NCBI RefSeq assembly: GCF_030687295.1
Contig: NZ_CP117425.1
Coordinates: 6,266,001 to 6,330,000 of the forward strand
Source: Pseudomonas beijingensis
GTDB lineage: Bacteria > Pseudomonadota > Gammaproteobacteria > Pseudomonadales > Pseudomonadaceae
Direction of reading: 5' to 3'
DNA: 64,000 nucleotides
Below are positions 26,450 to 37,500 of the stretch, in pieces (positions within the stretch are counted from its first letter, which is position 1; the number at the start of each line of letters is the position of its first letter). The translations under genes were made by a program, and so were the position numbers. A model generated the notes under the pieces. It was not told the DNA's origin. It did not search any database and was given only the letters and a program-made list of their open reading frames with translations.

Positions 26450-28305
26450 ACCCGCGCCTGCTGGAGCTGTACAACCAGGAACTGCACCACGTGCGCGAAA
26501 GCGCGGCGGAGTTCGCCAAGGAATACCCGAAGATCGCCAGTCGGCTGACCTTGTCCGGCATGGACTGCGCCGACCCGTATGTCGAACGCCTGCTGGAAGG
26601 CTTCGCCTACCTGACGGCACGGGTGCAGCTCAAGCTCGATGCCGAATACCCGACCTTCACCCATAACCTGCTGGAAATCGCCTACCCGCATTACCTGGCG
26701 CCGACACCGTCGATGACCGTGGTGCAGATGCAGGCCGACCCGGACGAAGGCTCGCTGAGCAGTGGTTTCCCGCTGCCCCGCGATACCGTCCTGCGCGCCG
26801 CCCTGGGTCGCGAAACCCAGACCTGCTGCGAGTACCGCACCGCCCACGCGGTGACGTTGTGGCCGTTGCAGGTCAGCCAGGCTGAATACTTCGGCAACCC
26901 GTCCGCCGTGCTCGGGCGCCTGGCCGCCAGTGAACCCAAAGCCAAGGCCGGGCTGCGCATCACACTGCGCACCGGCGCCGAACTGCCGTTCAACAGCCTG
27001 GCCCTGGACAACCTGCCGCTGTACTTGAGCGGCGCCGACGAACAACCTTTCCGCCTCTACGAACAACTGCTGGGCAATGCCTGCGCGGTGTTCGCCCGCA
27101 AGCCCGGCGGCGATTGGGTGGAGCGCCTGCCCCAGGATGCGTTGCGCTCGCGAGGTTTCGACGATGCCGACGCCGCGCTGCCGGTGGTGTCGCGAGCCTT
27201 CCAGGGCTATCGCCTGTTGCAGGAATACTTCGCCCTGCCCCACCGCTTCCTGTTTGTCGACTTCACTCAGCTAAGCCGGGCGGTCAAGCGTTGCGACGGC
27301 CAGGAACTGGAGTTGATCGTGCTGTTCGACCGTCACGATCCAAGCCTGGAAGGCAGCGTCGGAGCTTCGCAGTTCCTGCCGTTCTGCACCCCGGCCATCA
27401 ACCTGTTTCCCAAGCGCCTGGATCGCATTCACTTGTCGGAGCGGGTCAACGAACACCACGTGATCGCCGACCGCACCCGGCCGATGGATTTCGAAGTGCA
27501 TTCGCTGAGCGGCCTCACCGGCCACGGCACCGGACCAGAGCAGCCGTTCCTGCCGTTCTACGCCGTGCGCGATCCGTCCCGCTATGGCCGCGACCTGGCC
27601 TACTACACCGTACGCCGCGAACCGCGCGTGCTGTCCAGCGACCAGCGGCGCAACGGCCCGCGCTCGACCTACATCGGCAGCGAAACCTTCGTCAGCCTGG
27701 TGGACAGCCAGCAAGCGCCGTACCGCCACGACCTGCGCCAGCTGGGCGTGACGGCGTTGTGCACCAACCGCGACCTGCCGCTGTTCATGAGCGTGGGCAA
27801 CGGCAAGACCGACTTCACCCTGGCCGACAGTGCGCCGGTTGGCGCCGTGCGTTGCGTGGCAGGTCCCAGTCGCCCACGGGCCAGCCATGCCCACGATGCC
27901 AAGGCCTGGCGGCTGATCAGCCAGTTGTCGCTGAACTACTTGTCGTTGAGCGAACAAGGCCAAGGCGCCGCCGCCCTGCGGGAACTGCTGCGCCTGTACG
28001 GCGACAGCAATGACGCAGCGCTGCAATTGCAGATCGAAGGTCTGCGGGAAGTCAGCAGCAAGGCATGCACCCGGCGCTTGCCGATGCCCGGCCCGATCGT
28101 GTTCGGTCGAGGCCTGGAGATCACCCTGGAATTCGATGAAAACGCGTTTCGCGGCACCGGGGTGTTCCTGCTCGGTGCGGTGTTCGAGCGCTTCCTGGCA
28201 CGCTACGTGTCGATCAACAGTTTTACCGAGACGGTGATCCGTACCACCGAACGCGGCGAGATCATGCGATGGAAAGCCAAGCCCGGACGTCGTCCGACCC
28301 TGTGA
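26446..28305 (+). CDS. tssF1: TssF1 baseplate protein
   Basis: 619 residues with the VasA/TssF signature: [87 protein letters not shown], and [18 protein letters not shown] near the end. TssF and TssG form the wedge of the baseplate. The 3' end overlaps tssG1 by 37 nt. No lesion. Confidence 0.96.
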   Translation: MNPRLLELYNQELHHVRESAAEFAKEYPKIASRLTLSGMDCADPYVERLLEGFAYLTARVQLKLDAEYPTFTHNLLEIAYPHYLAPTPSMTVVQMQADPDEGSLSSGFPLPRDTVLRAALGRETQTCCEYRTAHAVTLWPLQVSQAEYFGNPSAVLGRLAASEPKAKAGLRITLRTGAELPFNSLALDNLPLYLSGADEQPFRLYEQLLGNACAVFARKPGGDWVERLPQDALRSRGFDDADAALPVVSRAFQGYRLLQEYFALPHRFLFVDFTQLSRAVKRCDGQELELIVLFDRHDPSLEGSVGASQFLPFCTPAINLFPKRLDRIHLSERVNEHHVIADRTRPMDFEVHSLSGLTGHGTGPEQPFLPFYAVRDPSRYGRDLAYYTVRREPRVLSSDQRRNGPRSTYIGSETFVSLVDSQQAPYRHDLRQLGVTALCTNRDLPLFMSVGNGKTDFTLADSAPVGAVRCVAGPSRPRASHAHDAKAWRLISQLSLNYLSLSEQGQGAAALRELLRLYGDSNDAALQLQIEGLREVSSKACTRRLPMPGPIVFGRGLEITLEFDENAFRGTGVFLLGAVFERFLARYVSINSFTETVIRTTERGEIMRWKAKPGRRPTL

Positions 28306-29318
28306 GTACCCTGGAGGCGATGCACCAGGAACCCTGGGAATACGACTTCTTCCAGGCGTTGCGGCGCATCGAGTGCGAATCCCCTGAGCTGCCGCGCCTG
28401 GGCCATTCCCTGCGCCTGGCCGATGACCCGTTGCGCCTCGGGCAACAGGCCGATTGCACCTTCGCCCCGGCCACCCTCGCCTCGGTGCAACCAGGCGGCG
28501 ATGGTACGCCGGCGCGCCTGGAGCAGTTCTTCTTCGGCCTCGGCGGCCCCAACGGCCCGATGCCGCTGCACATCACCGAATACGTGCGCGAACGCCAGCG
28601 CAACAACGCCGACAGCACCAGCAAGCGCTTCCTCGATGTATTTCACCATCGCCTGCTCAGCCTGTTCTACCGGGCCTGGGCCGAAGCGCGGCCGACGGTC
28701 AGCCATGACCGTCCGGACGACGACTATTGGTCGGCGCGCCTGGCGGCCCTCAGCGGCCGGGGCATGCCGAGCCTGCTCAACCAGGGGCTGATCCCCGACA
28801 CGGCGAAGCTGCACTACAGCGGCCACCTGTCGGCGCAAACCCGCTACCCGGATGGTTTGAAGGCCATTCTCAGCGAGTACTTCGGCCTGCCGGTGGAGAT
28901 CGAAGAATACGTCGGCCAATGGCTGGAACTGCCGGAACGCAGCCGCGTCGGTGTCAACGCCCAGCTGGGCGTGGACTTCTGCCTGGGCCGCTTCGTGTGG
29001 GATCGCCAACACAAATTCCGCATTCGCCTGGGGCCACTCAAGCTCGTTGACTACATGGGCATGCTGCCCGGCAGCCAACCGTTCAACGAGCTGGTGGCCT
29101 GGGTCGCCGAATACCTGGGCCACGAGCTGGACTGGGACCTGAACCTGGTCCTGGAACAGTCCGAAGTCCCGGCCCTGCAGCTCAATGGTCGTTTCCGCCT
29201 GGGGTTCAATACCTGGCTGGGCCGCCCCGAAACAGATGCCAACGATTTAATACTGGCCCGGCATTACGCCGAACAGGCCAACACCTCACAGACCTCAAGG
29301 AGCCATGAGCATGGGTGA
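28269..29318 (+). CDS. tssG1: TssG1 baseplate protein
   Basis: 349 residues: EPWEYDFFQALRRIECESPELPRLGHS, FFFGLGGPNGPMPLHITEYVRER, FLDVFHHRLLSLFYRAW, LKAILSEYFGLPVEIEEYVGQWLELP, and GSQPFNELVAWVAEYLG are the TssG landmarks. The ATG at 28269 lies inside tssF1; a later ATG (28320) is also possible but has a ribosome site too close. It overlaps clpV1 by 14 nt. Confidence 0.95.
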   Translation: MESQARTSSDPVSTLEAMHQEPWEYDFFQALRRIECESPELPRLGHSLRLADDPLRLGQQADCTFAPATLASVQPGGDGTPARLEQFFFGLGGPNGPMPLHITEYVRERQRNNADSTSKRFLDVFHHRLLSLFYRAWAEARPTVSHDRPDDDYWSARLAALSGRGMPSLLNQGLIPDTAKLHYSGHLSAQTRYPDGLKAILSEYFGLPVEIEEYVGQWLELPERSRVGVNAQLGVDFCLGRFVWDRQHKFRIRLGPLKLVDYMGMLPGSQPFNELVAWVAEYLGHELDWDLNLVLEQSEVPALQLNGRFRLGFNTWLGRPETDANDLILARHYAEQANTSQTSRSHEHG

Positions 29319-31989
29319 AATCAGTCGCGCCGCGTTGTTCGGCAAACTCAACAGCGTGGCTTACAAAGCCATCGAAGCCGCCACCGTGTTCTGCAAGTTG
29401 CGCGGTAACCCTTATGTGGAACTGGCCCACTGGTTTCACCAGTTGCTGCAACTGCAGGACTCCGACCTGCACCGCATCATCCGCCAGTTCAACATCGAGC
29501 CGGCGCGCCTGGCCCGTGACCTGACCGAAGCCCTGGACCGTCTGCCACGGGGCTCGACGTCCATCACCGACTTGTCGTCCCACGTGGAAGAAGCCGTGGA
29601 ACGCGGCTGGGTCTACGGCAGCCTGATGTTCGGCGAAAGCCAGGTGCGCACCGGTTACCTGGTGCTGGGCATCCTCAAGACCCCGAGCCTGCGCCACGCG
29701 CTGCTGGGCCTGTCGTCGGAGTTCGACAAGGTCAAGGTCGAAGCCCTGAGCGAGCGGTTTGACGAATACGTCGGCGACTCGCCGGAAAACGCCCTGACCG
29801 CCAGCGACGGTTTCAATGCCGGCGCCGTGCCAGGCGAAGCCAGCGGCGCCATGGCCCCGGCCGCCATGGGCAAGCAGGAAGCCCTCAAGCGCTTTACCGT
29901 CGACCTCACCGAGCAAGCCCGCAGCGGCAAGCTCGACCCCATCGTCGGCCGTGACGAAGAGATCCGCCAACTGGTGGACATCCTCATGCGCCGCCGGCAG
30001 AACAACCCGATCCTCACCGGTGAAGCCGGCGTGGGCAAGACCGCCGTGGTCGAAGGCTTCGCCCTGCGCATCGTCGCCGGCGACGTGCCGCCGGCCCTCA
30101 AGGACGTGGAACTGCGCAGCCTCGACGTGGGCCTGTTGCAGGCCGGCGCGAGCATGAAAGGCGAATTCGAACAGCGCCTGCGCCAGGTCATCGAAGACGT
30201 CCAGGCCTCGCCCAAGCCGATCATCCTGTTCATCGACGAAGCCCACACCCTGGTGGGTGCCGGTGGCGCCGCCGGCACGGGCGACGCGGCCAACCTGCTC
30301 AAGCCGGCCCTGGCCCGCGGCACCTTGCGTACCGTGGCCGCCACCACCTGGGCCGAGTACAAGAAGCACATCGAAAAAGACCCGGCCCTGACCCGCCGTT
30401 TCCAAGTGGTGCAAGTGGCCGAGCCGTCGGAAGACAAGGCCCTGCTGATGATGCGCGGCGTGGCCTCGACCATGGAAAAACACCACCAGGTGCAGATCCT
30501 CGACGAAGCCCTGGAAGCCTCGGTCAAGCTGTCCCACCGCTACATTCCCGCGCGCCAGCTGCCGGACAAATCCGTGAGCCTGCTGGACACCGCCTGCGCC
30601 CGCGTCGCCATCAGCCTGCACGCCGTGCCGGCCGAAGTGGACGACAGCCGCCGGCGCATCGAAGCCCTGGAAACCGAGCTGCAAATCATCGCCCGTGAGC
30701 ACGCGATTGGCGTGGTCATCGGCACTCGTCAGACCCATAGCGAAAACCTGCTGAGCGCCGAACGCGAGCGCCTGGCCGAGCTGGAAAGCCGCTGGGCCGA
30801 AGAGAAGACCCTGGTGGACGAACTGCTCGCCACCCGCGCCACCCTGCGCGAGCGCGTCGGCGTGGTGGACAGCGAGGATGGCAGCGAGACCAGCCACGAA
30901 CTGCGCGAGAAACTGGTTGACCTGCAACAGCGCCTGACCGCCCTGCAAGGTGAAACCCCGCTGATCCTGCCGACCGTGGATTACCAGGCCGTGGCCTCGG
31001 TGGTCGCCGACTGGACCGGTATCCCGGTGGGCCGCATGGCCCGCAACGAACTGGAAACCGTACTCAACCTCGACCAGCACCTGAAAAAACGCATCATCGG
31101 CCAGGACCATGCCTTGCAGATGATCGCCAAGCGCATCCAGACCTCCCGCGCCGGCCTCGACAACCCGAGCAAGCCGATTGGCGTGTTCATGCTCGCCGGC
31201 ACCTCCGGCGTGGGCAAGACCGAAACTGCCCTGGCCCTGGCCGAAGCCATGTACGGCGGCGAGCAGAACGTCATCACCATCAACATGAGCGAGTTCCAGG
31301 AAGCCCACACCGTGTCGACCCTCAAGGGCGCGCCTCCGGGCTACATCGGCTACGGCGAAGGCGGCGTGCTGACCGAAGCCGTGCGGCGCAAACCGTACAG
31401 CGTGGTGCTGCTGGACGAGGTGGAAAAAGCCCACCCGGACGTGCATGAGATCTTCTTCCAGGTGTTCGACAAAGGCGTGATGGAGGACGGCGAGGGCCGG
31501 GTGATCGATTTCAAGAACACCCTGATCCTGCTCACCACCAACGCCGGCACCGAGCTGATTGCCCAGGTCTGCAAAGACCCGCAGAACGTGCCCGAGCCGG
31601 AAGAAATCGCCAAGGCCCTGCGTCAGCCGCTGCTGGAGATTTTCCCGCCGGCCTTGCTCGGTCGCCTGGTGACGATCCCGTACTACCCGCTCAGCGACGA
31701 GATGCTCAAGGCCATCACCCGCCTGCAACTCAACCGCATCAAGAAGCGCGTGGAGAGCACCCACAAAGTGGCCTTCGACTACGACGACGCAGTGGTCGAC
31801 CTGATCGTATCGCGTTGCACCGAAACCGAAAGCGGCGGGCGCATGATCGACACCATCCTGACCAACAGCCTGCTGCCGGACATGAGCCGCGAGTTCCTGA
31901 CCCGCATGCTCGAAGGCAAGGCCTTGGCCGGGGTGCGGATCAGCGCGGTGGACAACGAATTGCAGTACGATTTCAGCGACGCGGCCTGA
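29305..31989 (+). CDS. clpV1: ClpV1 AAA+ sheath-disassembly ATPase
   Basis: 894 residues with two AAA+ modules. N-domain, then Walker A GEAGVGKT (239-246) with IDEAHTL and arginine-finger region, a coiled-coil middle region (LETELQIIAREH to LVDELLATR), and Walker A2 GTSGVGKTE (from residue 632) with VVLLDEVEKAHPDV. It extracts TssC from contracted sheaths for reuse. The start may be 29305 (ATG AGC ATG) or 29311. A REPIN follows its stop before vgrG1. Confidence 0.97.
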   Translation: MSMGEISRAALFGKLNSVAYKAIEAATVFCKLRGNPYVELAHWFHQLLQLQDSDLHRIIRQFNIEPARLARDLTEALDRLPRGSTSITDLSSHVEEAVERGWVYGSLMFGESQVRTGYLVLGILKTPSLRHALLGLSSEFDKVKVEALSERFDEYVGDSPENALTASDGFNAGAVPGEASGAMAPAAMGKQEALKRFTVDLTEQARSGKLDPIVGRDEEIRQLVDILMRRRQNNPILTGEAGVGKTAVVEGFALRIVAGDVPPALKDVELRSLDVGLLQAGASMKGEFEQRLRQVIEDVQASPKPIILFIDEAHTLVGAGGAAGTGDAANLLKPALARGTLRTVAATTWAEYKKHIEKDPALTRRFQVVQVAEPSEDKALLMMRGVASTMEKHHQVQILDEALEASVKLSHRYIPARQLPDKSVSLLDTACARVAISLHAVPAEVDDSRRRIEALETELQIIAREHAIGVVIGTRQTHSENLLSAERERLAELESRWAEEKTLVDELLATRATLRERVGVVDSEDGSETSHELREKLVDLQQRLTALQGETPLILPTVDYQAVASVVADWTGIPVGRMARNELETVLNLDQHLKKRIIGQDHALQMIAKRIQTSRAGLDNPSKPIGVFMLAGTSGVGKTETALALAEAMYGGEQNVITINMSEFQEAHTVSTLKGAPPGYIGYGEGGVLTEAVRRKPYSVVLLDEVEKAHPDVHEIFFQVFDKGVMEDGEGRVIDFKNTLILLTTNAGTELIAQVCKDPQNVPEPEEIAKALRQPLLEIFPPALLGRLVTIPYYPLSDEMLKAITRLQLNRIKKRVESTHKVAFDYDDAVVDLIVSRCTETESGGRMIDTILTNSLLPDMSREFLTRMLEGKALAGVRISAVDNELQYDFSDAA

Positions 31990-32011
31990 CGGTAAGGAAC
32001 ACCGTACAACC

Positions 32012-32103
32012 CTGTGGGAGCGAGCTTGCTCGCGATAGCGCAAGTACATTCAACATCAATGTTGACTGATACGCCGCCATCGCGAGCAAGCTCGCTCCCA
32101 CAG
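32012..32103. repeat. REPIN between clpV1 and vgrG1
   Basis: A forward REP (32012-32040) and a reverse REP (32077-32103) 37 nt apart. The insertion separates the structural operon from the spike gene. Confidence 0.88.
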
Positions 32104-32163
32104 TGGCATCTTCCGCAGTGGTGTTGCGTTCCTTCAGCCATTACAACTTGCACGAGACACTCG

Positions 32164-34095
32164 ATGTTATTCAACCAAGCCTCACGCCTGGCCAAGATCA
32201 CCAGCCCCCTCGGGCCCGAGGTCCTGTTGCTCAAGGACATGGGCGGCGGTGAAGAGCTGGGGCGGCTGTTCAACTATGAGTTGCAGCTGCATTCGCTGGA
32301 CAACGCCATCGACCTCAACCAACTGCTCGGCAAGCCCATGTGCGTGAGTCTGCAATTGGATGGCGGTGGCGAACGCTATTTCCATGGCATCGTCGCCCGT
32401 TGCAGCCAGAACGTCGACCAGGGCCAGTTCGCCAGTTACCAGGCCACCTTGCGCCCGTGGCTGTGGTTGCTGACCCGCACCTCCGATTGCCGGATTTTCC
32501 AGAACCTGACCATTCCGCAGATCATCAAGCAGGTGTTCCGCGACCTTGGGTTTTCCGATTTCGAAGACGCCTTGAGCCAGTCCTACCGCGAGTGGGAATA
32601 CTGCGTGCAGTATCGCGAGACCAGCTTCGATTTCGTCAGCCGCCTGATGGAACAAGAAGGGATTTACTACTTCTTCCGCCATGAACAGGGCCGTCATGTA
32701 CTGGTACTGGCCGACGCCTATGGCGCCCACACCACTGCCCCCGGCTACGGTTCGGTGCCGTACTACCCGAAGAACGAGCAACAGCGCGAGCGCGACCACA
32801 TCCACGATTGGCACCTGGCCCAGGAAGTCCAACCCGGTTCACTGGAACTCAACGACTACGACTTCCAGCGCCCCAGCGCGCGCATCGACGTGCGCTCGGC
32901 CATGCCTCGCCCGCACACCGCCGGCGACTATCCGCTGTACGACTACCCGGGCACCTACGTGCAAAGCGCCGACGGCGAACACTACGCCCGCACCCGCATC
33001 GAAGCCTTGCAGACCCTGCACGAGCAAGTCGAGCTGGCCGGCAATGCCCGGGGCCTGGGTTCGGGGCATCTGTTCAGCCTCACCGGCTTCAGCCGCCAGG
33101 ACCAGAACCGCGAATACCTGATCGTCGGTGCCCGCTACTACCTCTCCCAGGAAAGCGGCGAAACCGGTGGCGGTGCGCCGACTGCGCAGTTCGAAAGCAG
33201 CCTGACCTGCATCGACGCCCAGCAAAGTTATCGCCCGATGGCGACCACCCATCGCCCCATCGTCAAAGGCCCGCAGACCGCGTTGGTGGTCGGCCCCAAG
33301 GGCGAGGAAATCTGGACCGATCAGTTCGGCCGGGTGAAGGTGCATTTCTACTGGGACAGGCACGACCAATCCAACGAAAACAGCTCCTGCTGGATTCGGG
33401 TGTCTCAGGCTTGGGCCGGAAAAAACTGGGGCTCGATGCAGATCCCGCGCATTGGCCAGGAAGTGATTGTCAGCTTCCTCGAGGGCGACCCGGACCGACC
33501 GATCATCACCGGCCGCGTCTACAACGCCGAACAGACCGTGCCCTATGACTTGCCAGCAAACGCCACCCAGAGCGGCATGAAAAGCCGTTCGAGCAAGGGT
33601 GGCACGCCGGCGAACTTCAACGAAATCCGCATGGAAGACAAGAAGGGCGCCGAGCAGTTGTACATCCATGCCGAGCGCAACCAGGACATCGTAGTCGAGG
33701 TGGACGAGAGCCATTCGGTGGGCCACGACCGAAACAAAAGCATCGGCCACAACGAAACGGTGACCATCGGCAACAACCGCCTGCGCATCGTCAAGCAGGA
33801 AGACATCCTCTCGGTGGGCCAGCGCAAGACCGACAGCATCAGCCAGAGCTACGTCATCGAAGTGGGCGAGAACCTGCGCCTGGTGTGCGGTGAAAGCATC
33901 CTGGAGCTCAACGCCAGCGGCCAGATCAACCTGACCGGCGTGCAGATCAGCTTCTACGCCAGCGGCGATGCCGAGTTCAACACCGGCGGCGTGCTGCACC
34001 TGAACAACGGCGGCGGCCCGGGTGCCACGCCGGACGGCCAGGGCGTCAAGGGCAGCATCGACGCCAACATCAGCGCCGCGTTCCCCAAGGGCTAA
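32164..34095 (+). CDS. vgrG1: VgrG1 spike protein
   Basis: 643 residues. Start chosen at the ATG 32164 (MLFNQASRLAKITSP, the normal VgrG opening); the longer frame back to 32014 runs through the REPIN. The gp27-like part holds DCRIFQNLTIPQIIKQVFRDLGF, RETSFDFVSRLMEQEGIYYFF and ARTRIEALQ, and the gp5 part has EEIWTDQFGRVKVHFYWDR, SCWIRVSQAWAGKNWGSMQIPRIGQEVIVSFLEGDPDRPIITGRVYN, then a beta-prism needle with repeated (S/I)G(H/N) units. No extra C-terminal toxin domain is present. It sits just ahead of the Eag chaperone and PAAR-Rhs genes, so it likely carries these tips. Confidence 0.97.
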   Translation: MLFNQASRLAKITSPLGPEVLLLKDMGGGEELGRLFNYELQLHSLDNAIDLNQLLGKPMCVSLQLDGGGERYFHGIVARCSQNVDQGQFASYQATLRPWLWLLTRTSDCRIFQNLTIPQIIKQVFRDLGFSDFEDALSQSYREWEYCVQYRETSFDFVSRLMEQEGIYYFFRHEQGRHVLVLADAYGAHTTAPGYGSVPYYPKNEQQRERDHIHDWHLAQEVQPGSLELNDYDFQRPSARIDVRSAMPRPHTAGDYPLYDYPGTYVQSADGEHYARTRIEALQTLHEQVELAGNARGLGSGHLFSLTGFSRQDQNREYLIVGARYYLSQESGETGGGAPTAQFESSLTCIDAQQSYRPMATTHRPIVKGPQTALVVGPKGEEIWTDQFGRVKVHFYWDRHDQSNENSSCWIRVSQAWAGKNWGSMQIPRIGQEVIVSFLEGDPDRPIITGRVYNAEQTVPYDLPANATQSGMKSRSSKGGTPANFNEIRMEDKKGAEQLYIHAERNQDIVVEVDESHSVGHDRNKSIGHNETVTIGNNRLRIVKQEDILSVGQRKTDSISQSYVIEVGENLRLVCGESILELNASGQINLTGVQISFYASGDAEFNTGGVLHLNNGGGPGATPDGQGVKGSIDANISAAFPKG

Positions 34096-34113
34096 CTTCG
34101 AGATTTATGCGCC

Positions 34114-34548
34114 ATGACTTACCGCCTCAATGAATTCCAGCTCCAATTGCCGCCCAGCGAATTGCTGGACGCGACGATCAATATCCTCAAGTTCCCTGAA
34201 CTGGGCACCTCCTTGATCGTCAGCCGCAGCTTGCTGGCTGAGGGCGAAACCCTGCAAAGCAACCTCGACGACCAGCTCAAGCGCCTGGAAAAACAGGTCC
34301 AGGACTTGCGCTGCCAACCGGGCGCCACCCTGCGCGTGGGCGCGAACCAGGAAGTCGAAGCCATCGAACTGCGTAGCCAGTTCAACAAAGGCAACGAAAA
34401 GGTCTTCCAGTACCAATTGGCGCTGGTATTGCCGGGCACCCGCAAGATGCTTGCCTTGAGCTATGTGAAAGCGGAAAAACTCGGCGACGCCGAAGCCGCG
34501 CATTGGGCGACGATCAAGGGTTCGCTGTTGTTCGACGTTCCGGTTTGA
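34114..34548 (+). CDS. Eag-type chaperone (DUF1795/DcrB-like) for the PAAR-Rhs effectors
   Basis: 144 residues, a DUF1795 protein (YRLNEFQLQLPPSELLDATINILKF, SLIVSRSLLAEGETL, LRVGANQEVEAIELRSQF, KVFQYQLALVLPG). Eag chaperones (EagT6 class) bind the N-terminal membrane segments of prePAAR effectors and load them on VgrG. It lies 18 nt after vgrG1 and 12 nt before the first rhs gene. There is only one for the two downstream Rhs proteins, whose N termini are nearly identical, so it probably serves both. Confidence 0.92.
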   Translation: MTYRLNEFQLQLPPSELLDATINILKFPELGTSLIVSRSLLAEGETLQSNLDDQLKRLEKQVQDLRCQPGATLRVGANQEVEAIELRSQFNKGNEKVFQYQLALVLPGTRKMLALSYVKAEKLGDAEAAHWATIKGSLLFDVPV

Positions 34549-34560
34549 TGAGCACCCTGC

Positions 34561-37500
34561 ATGTCTGATGCACTCTGGGCCGCCCGGCTGGGCGACGCAC
34601 TGAACCACACCTCGATGATGGCCGATATCCTCGGCGGCGTTCTGGAAGTGGCGGCGAACATTGCGATCACCGCCGTGGCGACGGCGGCCGTGGTGGCCGC
34701 TACGGGCATCACCGTTGCCACGGGCGGGTTGGGTTGTTTCCTGCTCGGTGCCGTGGTGGGCGCCGTCGTCGGCCTGGCCATGAGCAAGACCGGAGCCGAC
34801 AAGGGGTTGAGCAATATATGCGAGGGCATCGGCAACGCTCTGTTCCCCCCCACGGTGCAAGCCAATATCCTCACCGGCTCCACCAACACCCTGACCAACA
34901 ATATCCCGGCCGCCCGAGCCGCCGGGGCGATTCAATCCCATGTCGCGCCGGCCGGTACCGAGCTTGAGGCCCCCGAGCCAGAAGCCGAACCCAGTTACCT
35001 GGACATGGCCGAGAATTTCTTTTCGCAGATGTGGCGACCCACCGTCGCCACGCCCGCGCCCGGTGCCGTGCCCAAGCCGCTGGACATGATCGCGTGCATG
35101 AAGCATCCGCCGATGCCGCCGCAGTTCCTGGCCGAAGGCTCGGACAAAGTCACCATTAACGGCCAGCCCGCCGTGCGCAGCGGCGACCGCAGCACCTGCG
35201 ATGCGACCGTGGTGTCGTCCGGGTTGATTTCCCCTGACGTGACCATTGGCGGCGGCTCAGTGGTGGTGCGCGAGATCCGCAGCGGCAAGACCCCGGGCGT
35301 AGGGTTGGCCGTCACTGCCTTGCTGATGCTCAAGGGCGGCAAAGGCAAATTCCTCAGTAACCTGCCGTGCATGCTGGTGGGCGGCGCGGCCTCCATGGCC
35401 GTCAGCAGCGCGATGGGCGCCGCGGCCAATGCCGCCATGGGCTCCTCGAACCCCGTGCATGCCGCCACCGGGGCCAAGGTACTGGGCGATGTCGAAGAGA
35501 TGGATTTCGTCCTGCCCGGCATCTTGCCGATCGACTGGCAGCGCTTCTATAACAGCCGCGACGCACGCCATGACGGGATGTTCGGGGCAGGTTGGAGCGT
35601 GCCCTATGAAGTGCGCGTCGAAATCCTGCCTCACCCCGAAGGCGGCGAAACGCTGGTCTACACCGATGAACAGGGTCGGCGCATCGACATGGGCTCGATT
35701 GCCCTGGGCGGCGCCGTGTTCAGTGCCGGTGAAGGCCTCAGCGTGCGGCGCCATGCCAACGGCGAACTGCTGATCGAAAGCGCCGACGGCTTGTACCGGC
35801 TGTTCGAACCCTCGCCCGCCAATGCAGCGCTGCTGCGCCTGAACCAACTGGGTGATCGCAACGACAATCGAATCTACCTGGACTACGACGACACCGGACG
35901 CCTGGCGCAATTGCGCGACACCTTCGACCTGACCCGCATCGCGCTGGCGTATGACGAGCGCTGGCCGCAGCGGGTCAGCCGGATCGACCGCCTCTATGCC
36001 GATCAACGCCGGGAAGTGCTGATGCACTATGGCTACGACGGCCAGGGCAATCTGGAACAGGTCCGTCAGTCCAACGGCCAGGTGAAGCGTCGCTATGCCT
36101 ACGATGCCGGGCGGCGAATGGTGGAACACCAGCTGCCCACCGGGCTTCGCTGTTTCTATGAATGGGCGCTGGTTGAAAACCTGGAATGGCGGGTTGTTCG
36201 TCACTGGACCGACGCCGGCGATACCTACACCTTCGACTACGACCTGGTAGCCGGCACCACGCGCATCACCGACGGATTGAATCGCATCAGCACCCGTCGC
36301 TGGGATGCTCGCTATCAAATCACCGAAGCCACCGACGCGCTGGGCCGCACCTGGACCTTCCAGTGGAACGAAGAAAGCCAGTTACTGAAGGCGACCGCCC
36401 CCAACGGCGGGCAGCATCAGTTCAGCTATGACGAAGCGGGCAACCTTTGCGAAACCCGCGACCCGCTGGGGCGTAGCGAATCCACACTGTGGCTCGAGCA
36501 CTGGGCCCTGCCCCTGGCTGAAACCGATGCCGCGGGTAACACCTGGCAGTATCGCTATGACTCACGGGGCAATCGCATTCGGGAAACCGACCCGCTGGGC
36601 AACATCACCCGCTATCGCCACGACGCCCACGGCCAGGTGGTGGAGGTCATCGACGCCACCGGCAAAAGCAAAACCATGCGCTGGACGGCCCTTGGGCAAC
36701 TGAGCGAACACACCGACTGTTCCGGTTACACCACACGCTTGAGCTACTGCGAGCGCGGGCTGTTGCTCAGCAGCACCGATGCGCTGGGGGAACGGACGCT
36801 TTTCAGCTACGACGATCAAGGCCGCTTGCTCAACAAGCAACTGCCGGACGGGCGCACTGAGCACTACCAGCGCGATGCGAGCGGACAGTTGATCGGCTAT
36901 AGCGACCCCGCCGGGCACACGACGAATTTCCAGCACACCCCAAGCGGTCAACTGCAGGTGCGCACCGACGCCCATGGCCGTTGGGTGGAACTGAGCTACG
37001 ACAACTACGGGCGTCTATTGGCGCTGACCAACGAAAATGGCGAGTGCTACCGATTTACCTGGGACGCCGCCGACCGCTTGAGCGCTCAACACAGCCTGGA
37101 TGGCAGTCTCAAGCGCTACGCCTACGACCCGCTGGACAACGTCACCCGCGTAGAGGCCCTCGCGGTGCCTGGCAGCACCGACCTGGACCTCTCGCCACAC
37201 GCCCCCATCATCCATGAGCTGGAGCGCGATGCGGTGGGACGGCTGGTGGCAAAAGTCACCGAAGACGGGCGTACCGAGTACAGCTATGACGCGCTCGACC
37301 AAGTCAACGCCATCACCTTCACCCACCAGACCGGCGAAGTGCAAACCGTGGGTTTCGGTTACGACGCGTTGGGACAACTGGTAACCGAACAGAGTTGGGC
37401 CGGGTGCCTCGAACATCGCTACGACGAACTGGGCAACCTGACCCAGACGCAGCTTCCCGATGGCCGTTGGCTGAACCGCTTGCACTACGGCAGCGGCCAC

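Noticed and set aside
29206..32049. 947-codon open frame on the minus strand opposite clpV1
   Set aside because: Antisense shadow of the conserved ClpV1 frame, with the same His/Gly/Phe-rich look and no ribosome site.
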